Assembly: GCF_009674685.1 (NCBI RefSeq)
Contig: NZ_WKJI01000001.1
Coordinates: forward strand, 868,001-932,000
Origin: Pedobacter puniceum
GTDB lineage: Bacteria; Bacteroidota; Bacteroidia; Sphingobacteriales; Sphingobacteriaceae
Direction of reading: 5' to 3'
DNA: 64,000 nucleotides
Shown here: positions 1 to 8,579 of the stretch, one piece after another
Layout: each line of letters starts with the position of its first letter
How positions within the stretch are numbered: the first letter of the stretch is position 1
The notes under the pieces: generated by a model
The model's database searches: none
What the model saw: only the letters and a program-made list of their open reading frames with translations
Told to the model about the DNA's origin: nothing
Program-made: the position numbers and the translations under genes

Positions 1-2
1 TT

Positions 3-446
3 CCTTTAGCTAATACCATCACCAATTTAAATATTGATATGATTGGTAGAGTAGGTGATATTTATAAAAACAATCCAGATTCTGCAAATTATATATTCGT
101 AATTGGTTCTGATAAGTTAAGTACTACTTTAAAGGAGATTAGTGAAAAGGCTAATAAAACCTACTCAAAAATGGTTTTAGATTATCGTTACGATGATCCA
201 TCAGATCCAAATCGTTTTTATTACCGTTCTGATCATTACAATTTTGCTAAGCATAACATCCCGGTTATTTTCTATTTCAATGGTACACATGAAGATTATC
301 ACAAAAAAACCGATGAAATAGGAAAAATAAATTTTCCTTTATTAGTGAAAAGAGCGCAGTTGGTGTTTTACACTGCCTGGGATTTGGTTAACAGAGCAGA
401 ACGCCCGGCTGTAGATAGGCAAAATGATATGCCTAGTAATAGATAG
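3..446 (+). CDS. M28 family zinc metallopeptidase, C-terminal fragment
   Basis: The reading frame is open from base 3, before the first ATG at 39, so the gene begins outside the window and only its last ~148 codons are seen. The segment NLNIDMIGR near the left edge matches the M28 aminopeptidase signature around the metal site. RSDHYNFA and the later GTHEDYH segment resemble the region that carries the last zinc-ligand histidine. M28 enzymes release N-terminal amino acids from peptides, and Bacteroidota members are usually secreted or periplasmic. The signal peptide lies outside the window, so location is inferred. The gene ends with a normal stop, and a ~117-bp spacer separates it from the next gene. 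Confidence 0.8.
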   Translation, partial: PLANTITNLNIDMIGRVGDIYKNNPDSANYIFVIGSDKLSTTLKEISEKANKTYSKMVLDYRYDDPSDPNRFYYRSDHYNFAKHNIPVIFYFNGTHEDYHKKTDEIGKINFPLLVKRAQLVFYTAWDLVNRAERPAVDRQNDMPSNR

Positions 447-563
447 TTTTTAGGACAGTTAGGAAACGCTGATATGACTTTTAATAATTTCTAGCTGATT
501 TCTTTATTTGGTACAATTTTTAATAGCATTAGAATAGTTTTATTAATAGCTAAACTTATCAAT

Positions 564-872
564 ATGAAAAGATTAATTTACTTCGCATTAACAGTATTCA
601 TGTTTATGGGTTCTGTAAATGCTTTTGCATCTGGCGCAGAAAAACGTAACCCAGAATTAACAGAACGTCAGAAAGTAAGATTACAAGAAATTTCTCAACG
701 TGTTGAGGAAATCAAATCTTTAGATCGTTCTAAACTAAGTAGAGAAGAGCGTAAAGAAATTAAAAATGAGTTGTTAGAGATGAAAAAAGAATCTAAGGCA
801 TTGTCTGGAGGTGTTTATTTATCTGCAACAGCTATTATCATTATTTTATTAGTATTGATTTTAATTTTCTAG
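564..872 (+). CDS. Small secreted/membrane protein, unknown function
   Basis: A 102-residue protein I cannot assign to a named family. Residues 1-23 look like a signal peptide or signal anchor (Lys/Arg start, hydrophobic core, ending near NAFASG). Residues 25-78 are rich in Lys, Glu and Arg and predicted helical, possibly a short coiled coil. Residues 83-102 form a hydrophobic C-terminal membrane segment ending at the stop. The layout suggests a small envelope protein with a charged periplasmic helix. It is followed directly by a strong rho-independent terminator, so it ends its transcription unit. Confidence 0.6.
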   Translation: MKRLIYFALTVFMFMGSVNAFASGAEKRNPELTERQKVRLQEISQRVEEIKSLDRSKLSREERKEIKNELLEMKKESKALSGGVYLSATAIIIILLVLILIF

Positions 873-890
873 AATTATATCTCTTAAGGT

Positions 891-926
891 AAAAAAGCTC
901 GATTTTAATCAAAATCGAGCTTTTTT
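891..926 (+). terminator. Rho-independent terminator after the small membrane protein
   Basis: A perfect 16-bp inverted repeat (aaaaaagctcgatttt and its complement) with a 4-base loop aatc, ending in a T-run. It lies 18 bases after the stop codon at 872. The symmetric A/T tails could make it bidirectional. Confidence 0.85.
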
Positions 927-1019
927 ATGATGTTGATTTTAGTGATTGTTTTTTTATGGGGAGTGAAGATTTATTTATGTTATATAAGTTTTTCTTACCC
1001 TAGTAGGTTAGAGGCTTCT

Positions 1020-2070
1020 TTTTATTGGCTATTGCGCTCAAGGCTTTTCGGCCTCATAGGCGGCCAGCCCTATTTACTTTTTTCTTGATAAAAAAGTAAA
1101 CAAAAACGAGGAACGAGTTCATGAATGCCTAAGAAAAACCATAAACAAAAAATGAATAAATCAAGGCTGATGAATATTTGTCGTTCCGTCTAAATAAATC
1201 TTTATCCACAATCCTGAGTGGTGTGTAAGTTTATGCTTAGTGAAGGCTTGTACAACACCCGTCGGATTGCTCCCTGATACTGCTTAATGAAAGTTTATGC
1301 AAAAGATTTATTTGCCTGCACTTCCAAATCTTCATAGGCCGTCCTTCGTTCTTCGGAAACATGAGTTTTATATTTAAAGGCAATTCTTAAATATCCGCTT
1401 TTTAGGTTCTTTTTGCTTTGTAATCAGTACTTTATACTTGAAATCCCTCCCTCTTTGATTCTCCCTCCAGAGGGAGATACTGACGGCATACCTATCAAGT
1501 ATATTATAAACAGAAATCTTATTTTAATAAGACAAATCCTCATCCATTTGCAAAGTATCCCCCTCTTGAGGGGGTGTAGGGGGAGGTTCTTTATACGCTA
1601 CCTTCTACTATATCTAAATTTCAACTATAGAGATTTTTTACCTTATAATCCGTACTTTTCTACTCCCAGAAAAGAACAACCATTCATAAAAAAAAACAAC
1701 CTAAACCGAAGCAAATGAGCAACAATAAGTTTATTCGTTAATAGTTTATGAGTTTGTTAGGCTGAAATATCCAATATTTAGGCATCTTTTTACTTTATAC
1801 TTTTTACTTAAATAAAGCTTATAGCGAATGCGGTTTGCGTTCGAGCTTACACTAACGTTCATAAACCGCTTGCTAGCAAAAATAAGCGCTCACTGTTTTT
1901 GAGTGTGGGTAAGACTTGTGTGGTAATGGCTCCTGCGGGATTGTTCAAGGATTTATTCATTAGTTTTTATTGATTTTTAAAGGTCTTCATGAATTCGCAC
2001 AGGCTCATTTTGATTACTTTTTTCCTCTAAAAAGTAATGGGCCTCGCCGGCTCGTGAGGCAGATAATTAT
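1020..2070. repeat. Composite non-coding repeat region, left copy
   Basis: About 1.05 kb with no believable gene. Several blocks recur in inverted orientation at about 36,880-37,690: 1020-1370 pairs with about 37,330-37,690, the block near 1660-1700 with about 37,245, 1745-1800 with about 36,870-36,905, and 1830-1950 with about 37,025-37,150. Block order is preserved in the inverted copy. A 143-bp palindromic repeat (1444-1586) is embedded. Open frames here are short and made of repeat translation. Function unknown; it looks like a decayed or non-autonomous dispersed element. Confidence 0.7.
1444..1586 (-). repeat. 143-bp palindromic dispersed repeat, copy D (inverted)
   Basis: Same unit as the three copies at 7865-8472 but in the opposite orientation. 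It has CCTCCC/GGGAGG-type ends and internal palindromes: a CCCCCTC..GAGGGGG stem, a TTATT..AATAA-type centre and a CTCCCTC..GAGGGAG stem. No coding capacity. It looks like a MITE- or REP-like non-autonomous element. Confidence 0.75.
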
Positions 2071-2152
2071 TATCATTAAAGATTACTGAACTAAGCTTTA
2101 GGTGATTGATAACTGCCCTAGTCTATTTAAACTAACAATACTTATTATTTCA

Positions 2153-2189
2153 CAAAAAAGCTCAGTTTAAGTAAAAAACCGAGCTTTTT
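2153..2189 (-). terminator. Terminator downstream of galT
   Basis: Inverted repeat aaaaaagctc ... gagcttttt with imperfect inner pairing, about 22 bases past the galT stop on the minus strand. T-runs on either strand; most likely ends the galKT transcript. Confidence 0.7.
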
Positions 2190-2210
2190 GTAAATATTGG
2201 TTTGGTTTAA

Positions 2211-3254
2211 TTAGCCTAAATAATGCACTAAGCTTAAATCTCTTAACTTTTTAGCAGCTTGTTCTGGCGTAATATCTCGTTGTGGGTTGGCCAACATTTC
2301 ATAACCTACCATAAACTTCTTCACCGTAGCAGAGCGCAACAAAGGCGGATAAAAGTGCATATGCCAATGCCACTCCAGATGGTCGCCATCATTTACGGGT
2401 GCTTGGTGCATACCAGCAGAATATGGGAATGAGGTCTCAAATAAATTATCGTATTTGATGGTTAATTGCTTTAAAATTTCTGCTAAAGCAGTTTTTTCAG
2501 CCTCGGTAAATTCAAGAATATTTTGAACTTGTCTCTTACTGATGATAATGGTCTCGTAAGGCCATACTGCCCAAAAAGGCACTAAAGCAACAAAATGTTC
2601 ATTTTCCAAAATCACACGTTCTTGGCTTTCTAGTTCTACCTCCAAATAAGCGCTTAATAAGCTTTTTTTATTTTCTTGGTAATATTTTAGAAACTGTACA
2701 CCTTCTTTTGCAGGCTCTACCGGTACCGAGCTTTGCGCCCAAATTTGTCCGTGAGGGTGGGGGTTACTACATCCCATCACATCGCCTTTGTTTTCAAATA
2801 TTTGAATGTGTTTTATCCAGCTATGAGAGGTAGACAAGTCTTTAAACTCTGTTTGCCATAAAGTAATAACATCTTCTATAGCTTTTACTTCCATCTGCGG
2901 AAGCGTAAGATCATGTCGTGGCGAGAAACAGATAACTCTGCAGATGCCACGTTCGCTAGTGGCTTGTAATAAATCACTTTTATTTACTTTTCCTTCCGGA
3001 GTATCTTGTAATAAAGAAGAAAAATCATTGGTAAATGCATATGGACCTGTGTATGCAGGGTTTACAGAACCATCAGAACGGGTATTACCTGGACATAAAT
3101 AACAGCTTGCATCGTATTGCGGTCTTGGGGTATTGTTAACCGTTTCTACTTTACCTTGCCATGGTCTTTTAGTCCGGTGCGGAGAAACCATTACCCATTC
3201 GCCAGTTAATATATTTAAACGCTTATGCGGATGCTCATCAAAATTAAATTCCAT
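2211..3254 (-). CDS. galT: Galactose-1-phosphate uridylyltransferase
   Basis: Leloir-pathway enzyme that exchanges UMP between UDP-glucose and galactose-1-phosphate in the cytoplasm. The nucleotidylated active site is visible as NPHPHGQIW (His166-Pro-His168), matching the family HPH motif. CYLC at 51-54 is the N-terminal metal-binding pair, and a His-rich stretch near residue 295 (HWHMHFYPP) supplies further conserved positions. At 347 residues it has the normal family length. Its ATG overlaps the galK stop by one base (TAATG), so the two are probably translationally coupled. Followed by a terminator at 2153-2189. Confidence 0.95.
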   Translation of the reverse strand: MEFNFDEHPHKRLNILTGEWVMVSPHRTKRPWQGKVETVNNTPRPQYDASCYLCPGNTRSDGSVNPAYTGPYAFTNDFSSLLQDTPEGKVNKSDLLQATSERGICRVICFSPRHDLTLPQMEVKAIEDVITLWQTEFKDLSTSHSWIKHIQIFENKGDVMGCSNPHPHGQIWAQSSVPVEPAKEGVQFLKYYQENKKSLLSAYLEVELESQERVILENEHFVALVPFWAVWPYETIIISKRQVQNILEFTEAEKTALAEILKQLTIKYDNLFETSFPYSAGMHQAPVNDGDHLEWHWHMHFYPPLLRSATVKKFMVGYEMLANPQRDITPEQAAKKLRDLSLVHYLG

Positions 3255-4411
3255 TATGCTAAAATTCTTGTACCGTCTTCTATTTGCGATATGTAAACAT
3301 TCATTCCTTTGTTTAGCTTATTAAAATAAGCTTCTTTCACTCTTTTGATAACTTCGTCTAAATGCTCTTCTTTCACTAAAGAAATCACGCAGCCTCCAAA
3401 GCCACCGCCCATCATCCTGGCACCTAAAATAGCGTCCTCTTTTTTGGTGCAGCTTACGATAAAATCAAGTTCCGGACAGCTTACTTCATACAATTCGCTT
3501 AAACCAGTATGGGTTTGGTACATTTTCTGGCCAAAAGCTTCTATGTTTCCGGCTTCTAAATCAGCGCAAGCGGCTAACAACCTGTTATTTTCTTCTACTA
3601 CATATTTGCAGCGGTTATAAATATCCGGACTAGCATCATGCAAGCATTCCTCAACCATTTCTATGGTAGCATCTCTCAAAAATTTAACTTCAGGATATTT
3701 TTGTTGGATGATAGAAACACCTTCTTGGCACTGACTGCTTCTTACATTATATTCTGATGAAGCTAAAGAATGCTTTACCATAGAATCAAAAAGCACTATT
3801 TTAATTCCTTTTAACTCGAAAGGAACGTATTCGTATTCTAAAGAGCGACAATCTAACTTAATCACATGGCCTTTTTTACCAAAAACACTAGCAAATTGGT
3901 CCATAATACCACATTTAACACCTACAAATTCGTTCTCGCCTTTTTGTGCAATTTTAGCAATATCCATTTTAGATAATTGCAAATTGTATAGCTCGCTTAA
4001 AGCAAAAGCAACCGCACATTCTAAAGCAGCTGATGATGACATGCCGGCGCCTAAAGGAACATCTCCAGAAATAACGGCATTGAAACCTTTAATTTGCTTA
4101 TTGGCTTTTAAAAGCTGGTCAACAATACATATAACATAGTTAGGCCATCCTTTTTCAGAGAAGCTGTAGTTGTTTAATGAGGTTTCAATCTCATCATCCA
4201 TATCTGCAGCTACCAATACAATTTTATCATCGTCTCTTTTAGATATAGCTATATAAGCAGCCTTATTTACCGCAGCGGGTAGTACAAAACCCATGTTATA
4301 GTCTGTATGCTCTCCTATAAGATTTACCCTTCCTGGCGAGCAAACAACCAAAGGTTGCTCATTAAACTTTTCTTTAAATGTTTCTAAAACAAGTTCGTGT
4401 GAATTCTTCAT
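3254..4411 (-). CDS. galK: Galactokinase
   Basis: GHMP-family kinase that phosphorylates galactose to galactose-1-phosphate, supplying the GalT substrate. Visible signatures are the galactose-binding stretch PGRVNLIGEHTDYN, the ATP-binding loop PLGAGMSSSAALE and the C-terminal MGGGFGGCVI motif. An in-frame ATG at 4447 would add 12 residues. I prefer the ATG at 4411 (MKNSHELVLETF) because it gives 385 residues, close to known galactokinases. It is the first gene of the galKT operon and is divergent from an AraC-type regulator across a short spacer. Confidence 0.93.
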   Translation of the reverse strand: MKNSHELVLETFKEKFNEQPLVVCSPGRVNLIGEHTDYNMGFVLPAAVNKAAYIAISKRDDDKIVLVAADMDDEIETSLNNYSFSEKGWPNYVICIVDQLLKANKQIKGFNAVISGDVPLGAGMSSSAALECAVAFALSELYNLQLSKMDIAKIAQKGENEFVGVKCGIMDQFASVFGKKGHVIKLDCRSLEYEYVPFELKGIKIVLFDSMVKHSLASSEYNVRSSQCQEGVSIIQQKYPEVKFLRDATIEMVEECLHDASPDIYNRCKYVVEENNRLLAACADLEAGNIEAFGQKMYQTHTGLSELYEVSCPELDFIVSCTKKEDAILGARMMGGGFGGCVISLVKEEHLDEVIKRVKEAYFNKLNKGMNVYISQIEDGTRILA

Positions 4412-4573
4412 ATATATGGTGTTAACCTTTACAAAATTGGTTTTCATAATTTAGGGTCTTAATGGAATGTGCAAATAAGATACCCAAAAACTATGAGTTT
4501 TGAAAGTGTGAAATTAGAGGAAAGAAATAGCAACATAATGGATTATATGATGAAGTTATTGTAATATTTTATG

Positions 4574-4581
4574 TAGTTTTG
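4574..4581 (+). promoter_or_regulatory. Candidate -7 element for the AraC-type gene
   Basis: TAGTTTTG matches the Bacteroidota -7 consensus TAnnTTTG and lies 17 bases before the TTG start at 4599. No clear -33 TTTG box at the expected spacing. It would give a very short leader. Confidence 0.35.
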
Positions 4582-4598
4582 GGTTTAAAAATTTAAAA

Positions 4599-5468
4599 TT
4601 GAAGAAGAAAAAACAAGGCTTTGAAGGCGAGAGAATTCTTGAAATAACAGCCAGCAGACGTCATTTAATTGATAATCCTCAATTTTTGAGTTTTTCTGGG
4701 ATGGGCTTTTTCCCTAAAGCTAAGTACCATGCAGATGAGCAGCATAAAGGTTATAATTATTATACCTTGATATATTGTGTACAAGGTTTAGGTAAGGCAC
4801 AAATTTTAAATGAGGATTTAGCTATTAAAGCCGGAGATTTTTTCTTCATCCCAAAAAATACTCCTTTTAATTTTAGAGCAGATAATCAAACGCCATGGAC
4901 AGTTTTTTGGTTTAATTTTGATGGCAGTTTAGCCGATGATGTTCTTCAGTTATTTTATCAGCATAACCAATCTTATAAAGGCTTTTTAGCTTATGAGGAA
5001 GAACGTATTTTATTATTTGATACCATATATAAGAATTTAAAAAGAGGTTATAGCAAAGAAGTAATGACGCTATTAAATATGGGTTTATTACATTTTTTAA
5101 CCTCTTTTATCATCCACATTAGGCCTAAACAAAAAGATAAAAACCAAGATTTGGTAAATCAGGTGATAGATTATTTGAAAAAGAATCTAGATAAGAATAT
5201 TACTTTAACAGAGATGGCTCAATATATTAATATTTCTGTTCCTCATTTTTCTACGGTTTTTAAAAAGAAGGTAGGTGTATCTCCGGTAGATTATTTTCTG
5301 CAATTGAAAATGCAGCGAGCTTGTCAGTATTTAGAATATACCGATGCTTTGGTAAAAGAGGTAGCCTTTAAGGTAGGTATAGAGGATGCACAATATTTTT
5401 CTCGTTTATTCTCTAAAATAGTAGGATTGTCTCCCAATGCCTACAGAAAATCTTTAGGGCGTAGTTAG
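4599..5468 (+). CDS. AraC-family transcriptional regulator
   Basis: A 289-residue regulator. Residues ~30-130 fit an AraC-type cupin sensor (KAGDFFFIPKNTPFNFRAD), and residues ~185-285 contain the double helix-turn-helix (LTEMAQYINISVPHFSTVFK, then VKEVAFKVGIEDAQYFSRLF and a GLSPNAYRK end). The start is TTG: no ATG lies in frame until residue 35, which would cut into the cupin. It is divergent from galK with ~190 bases between start codons, so control of galKT by a sugar ligand is a reasonable inference, not shown by the sequence. Self-regulation is equally possible. Confidence 0.88.
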   Translation: MKKKKQGFEGERILEITASRRHLIDNPQFLSFSGMGFFPKAKYHADEQHKGYNYYTLIYCVQGLGKAQILNEDLAIKAGDFFFIPKNTPFNFRADNQTPWTVFWFNFDGSLADDVLQLFYQHNQSYKGFLAYEEERILLFDTIYKNLKRGYSKEVMTLLNMGLLHFLTSFIIHIRPKQKDKNQDLVNQVIDYLKKNLDKNITLTEMAQYINISVPHFSTVFKKKVGVSPVDYFLQLKMQRACQYLEYTDALVKEVAFKVGIEDAQYFSRLFSKIVGLSPNAYRKSLGRS

Positions 5469-5601
5469 TTTTTTATTCCGATGATACTTTAGTTTCTGTT
5501 TATTAAACGCTTCATTTACTAGAAGATAGGTTAAAAGTGAAACCAATAGTTGTGCTTTGGTCTGCTCTTTGTTTAAGCCTGTTTTATTAAACAAATACAA
5601 T

Positions 5602-6132
5602 ATGAAAAAAACTATGATTAAAATGTTTATTGCAGTAGCTGCAATAACATCATATTTCTCCTTAAATTACGTACAGGCACAAACTACAAATCCTGATGGG
5701 TCTAGAACCCGATTAGGTGTTGGCTTAGGTATAGGTGTACCTACCAAAAGTAATGTAGCAGATGTTGTTATCGCACCTGATTTAAGATTACAACATGATT
5801 TAGGTGCTCGTACATCTTTAACTTTAACTACTGGATATTATGGTTTTATTGGTGACAGAAAAATCAATGGAGAAAGCTTCGTTTCAGATTTAATTCCCTT
5901 AAAAGCAGGAACTAAGTTCTTTTTTGGAAATACTTTTTATTTACAGCCGGAAGTAGGTATAGCTTTTTCTACTAAAAAAGATTATCAACATCCTTTTGTT
6001 TGGGCGCCCAGCGTAGGTTACGCCAATCAGAAGTGGGATTTTGCTTTAAGATATGAAGGTTTTGAGTACAATAGAAATTCTACAGGAATGGTAGCTTTAA
6101 GAGCAGCATATTCTTTTAATTTATCCAAATAA
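5602..6132 (+). CDS. Outer-membrane beta-barrel-like protein, unknown role
   Basis: From the ATG at 5602 (MKKTMIKMFIAVAAI) the protein is 176 residues with a clear signal peptide ending near YVQAQ. The rest alternates polar and aromatic/hydrophobic residues, with repeated Gly and Tyr/Phe strand ends (LGVGLGIGVPTKS, TTGYYGFIGD, YLQPEVGIAFS, ALRYEGFEYN, LRAAYSFNL). This suits a small eight-stranded porin-like barrel of the kind common in Bacteroidota. An upstream in-frame ATG at 5557 would put 15 residues before the signal peptide and is less likely. Ligand or function cannot be inferred. Confidence 0.7.
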   Translation: MKKTMIKMFIAVAAITSYFSLNYVQAQTTNPDGSRTRLGVGLGIGVPTKSNVADVVIAPDLRLQHDLGARTSLTLTTGYYGFIGDRKINGESFVSDLIPLKAGTKFFFGNTFYLQPEVGIAFSTKKDYQHPFVWAPSVGYANQKWDFALRYEGFEYNRNSTGMVALRAAYSFNLSK

Positions 6133-6153
6133 GAATTTTTTTAAAATTTTTGT

Positions 6154-6183
6154 AAAAAAGTCGACGAAAGTTGGCTTTTTTTG
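6154..6183 (+). terminator. Terminator after the barrel protein
   Basis: Stem aaaaaagtcgac / gttggctttttt with GNRA-like loop gaaa and two G-T wobbles, followed by a T-run, 22 bases after the stop. Confidence 0.65.
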
Positions 6184-6319
6184 TTTCTAGACAAACAATT
6201 TTTGAAATATATGCTTATACTTGAGGCAATAATAGAAATGCCTATATAAATATTACAAAAAGAAGATATTTCTAATAGAATATTAATACAATAATAATTT
6301 TTTAATTAATTGATTTAAT

Positions 6320-6327
6320 TAAATTTG
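6320..6327 (+). promoter_or_regulatory. Candidate -7 element for citrate synthase
   Basis: TAAATTTG fits the TAnnTTTG consensus and lies 19 bases before the preferred ATG at 6346. Because it overlaps the alternative TTG start at 6325, it supports the ATG start. Confidence 0.4.
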
Positions 6328-6345
6328 TTGCGTAACACCAATTTT

Positions 6346-7632
6346 ATGTCAGAAACAGCAGAACTTAAATTAGATGGTAAATCTATTCAGTTACCAGTTT
6401 TAGAAGGAACCGAAAACGAAAAAGCAATTGATATTTCAAAACTAAGAGATCAGACAGGTTATGTAACCTTAGATAGTGGTTTTAAAAATACAGGTGCAAC
6501 TAAAAGTGCAATAACTTTTTTAGATGGTGAGCAAGGTATTTTAAAATATAGAGGTTACGGTATAGAAGAGCTTGCAGAGAAATCTACGTTTTTAGAAGTT
6601 GCCTACCTTTTGATTTACGGTAATTTACCAACTAAAACAGAGATTGAAGATTTTCAGCATAAAATCAGCAGACATACATTGGTGCATGAAGATATGAAGA
6701 AATTTTTTGATGGTTTCCCATCAAAATCTCATCCTATGGGGCAATTGTCTTCATTAGTATGTTCTTTATCTTCTTTTTACCCAGAGTCTTTAGACCCACA
6801 CCAAACTAAAGAGGAGTTTGAGTTAACCATTATTAAATTGTTAGCTAAAATGCCAACCATTGTTTCTTGGATTTACAAAAAATCTTTAGGACATCCGGTT
6901 ATTTATCCTCAAAACAAATACGATTATGTTACTAATTTCTTGTACATGACTTTCGGTCAGCGTACAGAGGAAATCACGATAGATCCTGTGGTTATTGATG
7001 CAATGAACAAATTATTGATTCTACATGCAGACCACGAACAAAACTGTTCTACCTCTACGGTAAGAATTGTAGGTTCATCAGACTGTAACTTATACGCATC
7101 TATTTCAGCAGGTGTTTCTGCACTTTGGGGTCCATTACATGGTGGTGCTAACCAAGCGGTGATAGAAATGCTAGAGAAAATTAAAAACGATGGTGGTGAT
7201 GTAGATAAGTGGGTAAATAAAGCTAAAGATAAAAACGATCCTTTCCGTTTAATGGGCTTTGGTCACCGCGTTTACAAAAACTTTGATCCTAGAGCAAAAA
7301 TCATTAAAAAAGCTTGTGATGATATTTTAGCTAAATTAGGTATCAATGATCCTGTATTAGATATTGCTAAAAAATTAGAAGAAGTAGCTTTAAACGATCC
7401 TTATTTTGTAGACCGTAAATTATATCCAAACGTTGATTTCTATTCTGGTATCATTTACAGAGCTTTAGGTTTCCCTACAGAAATGTTTACGGTATTATTT
7501 GCTTTAGGCCGTTTACCGGGATGGATTGCACAATGGAAAGAAATGAGAGAAAACAAAGAACCTATCGGAAGACCTCGTCAGATTTATGTTGGTGAGAAAG
7601 ATAGAACTTTCGTTGATATTGCTTCAAGATAA
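6346..7632 (+). CDS. gltA: Citrate synthase
   Basis: Condenses oxaloacetate and acetyl-CoA to citrate, the first step of the TCA cycle. The 428-residue length and sequence fit the hexameric type II bacterial enzyme. The catalytic regions are visible: LHADHEQNCSTSTVR, the WGPLHGGANQAV stretch carrying the substrate-binding His, and FGHRVYKNFDPRAK, followed by DFYSGIIYRALGFP with the catalytic Asp. The TTG at 6325 is upstream in frame, but the ATG at 6346 (MSETAELKL) is preferred. It stands alone between terminators. Confidence 0.96.
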   Translation: MSETAELKLDGKSIQLPVLEGTENEKAIDISKLRDQTGYVTLDSGFKNTGATKSAITFLDGEQGILKYRGYGIEELAEKSTFLEVAYLLIYGNLPTKTEIEDFQHKISRHTLVHEDMKKFFDGFPSKSHPMGQLSSLVCSLSSFYPESLDPHQTKEEFELTIIKLLAKMPTIVSWIYKKSLGHPVIYPQNKYDYVTNFLYMTFGQRTEEITIDPVVIDAMNKLLILHADHEQNCSTSTVRIVGSSDCNLYASISAGVSALWGPLHGGANQAVIEMLEKIKNDGGDVDKWVNKAKDKNDPFRLMGFGHRVYKNFDPRAKIIKKACDDILAKLGINDPVLDIAKKLEEVALNDPYFVDRKLYPNVDFYSGIIYRALGFPTEMFTVLFALGRLPGWIAQWKEMRENKEPIGRPRQIYVGEKDRTFVDIASR

Positions 7633-7651
7633 TAACTATTAGATATAGAGT

Positions 7652-7684
7652 AACAAAGCCTGATGAGTTTCATCAGGCTTTGTT
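7652..7684 (+). terminator. Terminator after gltA
   Basis: Perfect 15-bp stem (aacaaagcctgatga) with a 3-base loop gtt, then a T-rich tail, 20 bases after the stop. Confidence 0.88.
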
Positions 7685-7689
7685 GTTTT

Positions 7690-7830
7690 AATGTAGATAG
7701 GGTATAAAGTATAGAGTAGAAAGTATAAAGTAAAGAGTAGAAAGTATAAAGATGCCTAAAAAGCGATATTTAGGGACTGCCCTTTGAGTATAAAGTACAG
7801 ATTATAAAGTAAAAATACCTCAATAGCTTA
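7690..7830. repeat. Short-period AGTATAAAGTA-type tandem array
   Basis: Degenerate tandem units of ~10-11 bases (agtataaagta / gagtagaaagt). The same satellite separates the 143-bp repeats at 8010-8085 and 8230-8329, and recurs at about 36,735-36,880. Non-coding. Confidence 0.65.
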
Positions 7831-7864
7831 AATTCAGATATAGTAGAGGGTAGTTTATAAATAA

Positions 7865-8007
7865 CCTCCCCCTACACCCCCTCAAGAGGGGGATACTTTG
7901 CAAATGGGTGAGGATTTGTCTTATTAAAATAAGATTTCTGTTTATAATACACTTGATAGGTGTGCCGTCAGTATCTCTCTCAGGAGGGAGAATCAAAGAG
8001 GGAGGGA
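7865..8007 (+). repeat. 143-bp palindromic dispersed repeat, copy A
   Basis: First of three direct copies. The left end starts cctccccctacaccccctc and the right end finishes agagggagggа-like (GAGGGAGGGA). Internal inverted repeats: ccccctcaagaggggg, cttattaaaataag, and a ctc..gag stem near the right end. About 77 bases of short-period satellite follow before copy B. Confidence 0.8.
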
Positions 8008-8085
8008 TTTTAGTAGCAAGTAAAAAGTACAGAGTAGAAAGTACAAAGTACAGAGTAGAAAGTATAGAGTATAAAGTAAAAAGAT

Positions 8086-8229
8086 CCTCCCCCTACACCC
8101 CCTCGAGAGGGGGACACTTTGCAAATGGGTGAGGATTTGTCTTATTAAAATAAGATTTCTATTTATAATACACTTGATAGGTGTGCCGCCCAGTGTCTCC
8201 CTCTGGAGGGAGAATCAAAGAGGGAGGGA
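8086..8229 (+). repeat. 143-bp palindromic dispersed repeat, copy B
   Basis: Direct copy of the 7865 unit, differing at a few bases (for example ctcgagag in place of ctcaagag, a compensated stem change). Followed by about 100 bases of satellite. Confidence 0.8.
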
Positions 8230-8329
8230 TTTTGAGTAGCAAGTAAAAAGTACAGAGTAGCAAGTAAAAAGTACAGAGTATAAAGTATAAAGTACAGAGT
8301 AGAAAGTATAGAGTATAAAGTAAAAAGAT

Positions 8330-8472
8330 CCTCACCCTACACCCCCTCGAGAGGGGGACACTTTGCAAATGGGTGAGGATTTGTCTTATTAAAATAAGAT
8401 TTCTATTTATAATACACTTGATAGGTATGCCGTCCAGTGTCTCCCTCTGGAGGGAGAATCAAAGAGGGAGGG
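8330..8472 (+). repeat. 143-bp palindromic dispersed repeat, copy C
   Basis: Third direct copy, starting cctcaccctac and ending GAGGGAGGG. The stretch after it (8495-8550, cttcttgcgttcgtttgtaa) matches a block at about 36,915-36,970 of the other composite repeat region. Confidence 0.8.
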
Positions 8473-8579
8473 CGTTTTTTGGGTAGAAAGTACTCTTCTT
8501 GCGTTCGTTTGTAACGAGTGCTTAATATGGCTTTCGATTATATCGATTGATTTGAAAATTCCTAAAAATCAAAAACCTC

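Noticed and set aside
1413..1718. 101-codon open frame in the left repeat region
   Set aside because: It is the translation of the 143-bp palindromic repeat and its flanks; no protein-like composition, and the same peptide appears in other repeat copies.
7908..8368. Two opposed open frames (7908-8132 and 8159-8368)
   Set aside because: Both run through the tandem palindromic repeats and satellite (repeated KYRVES-like translation).
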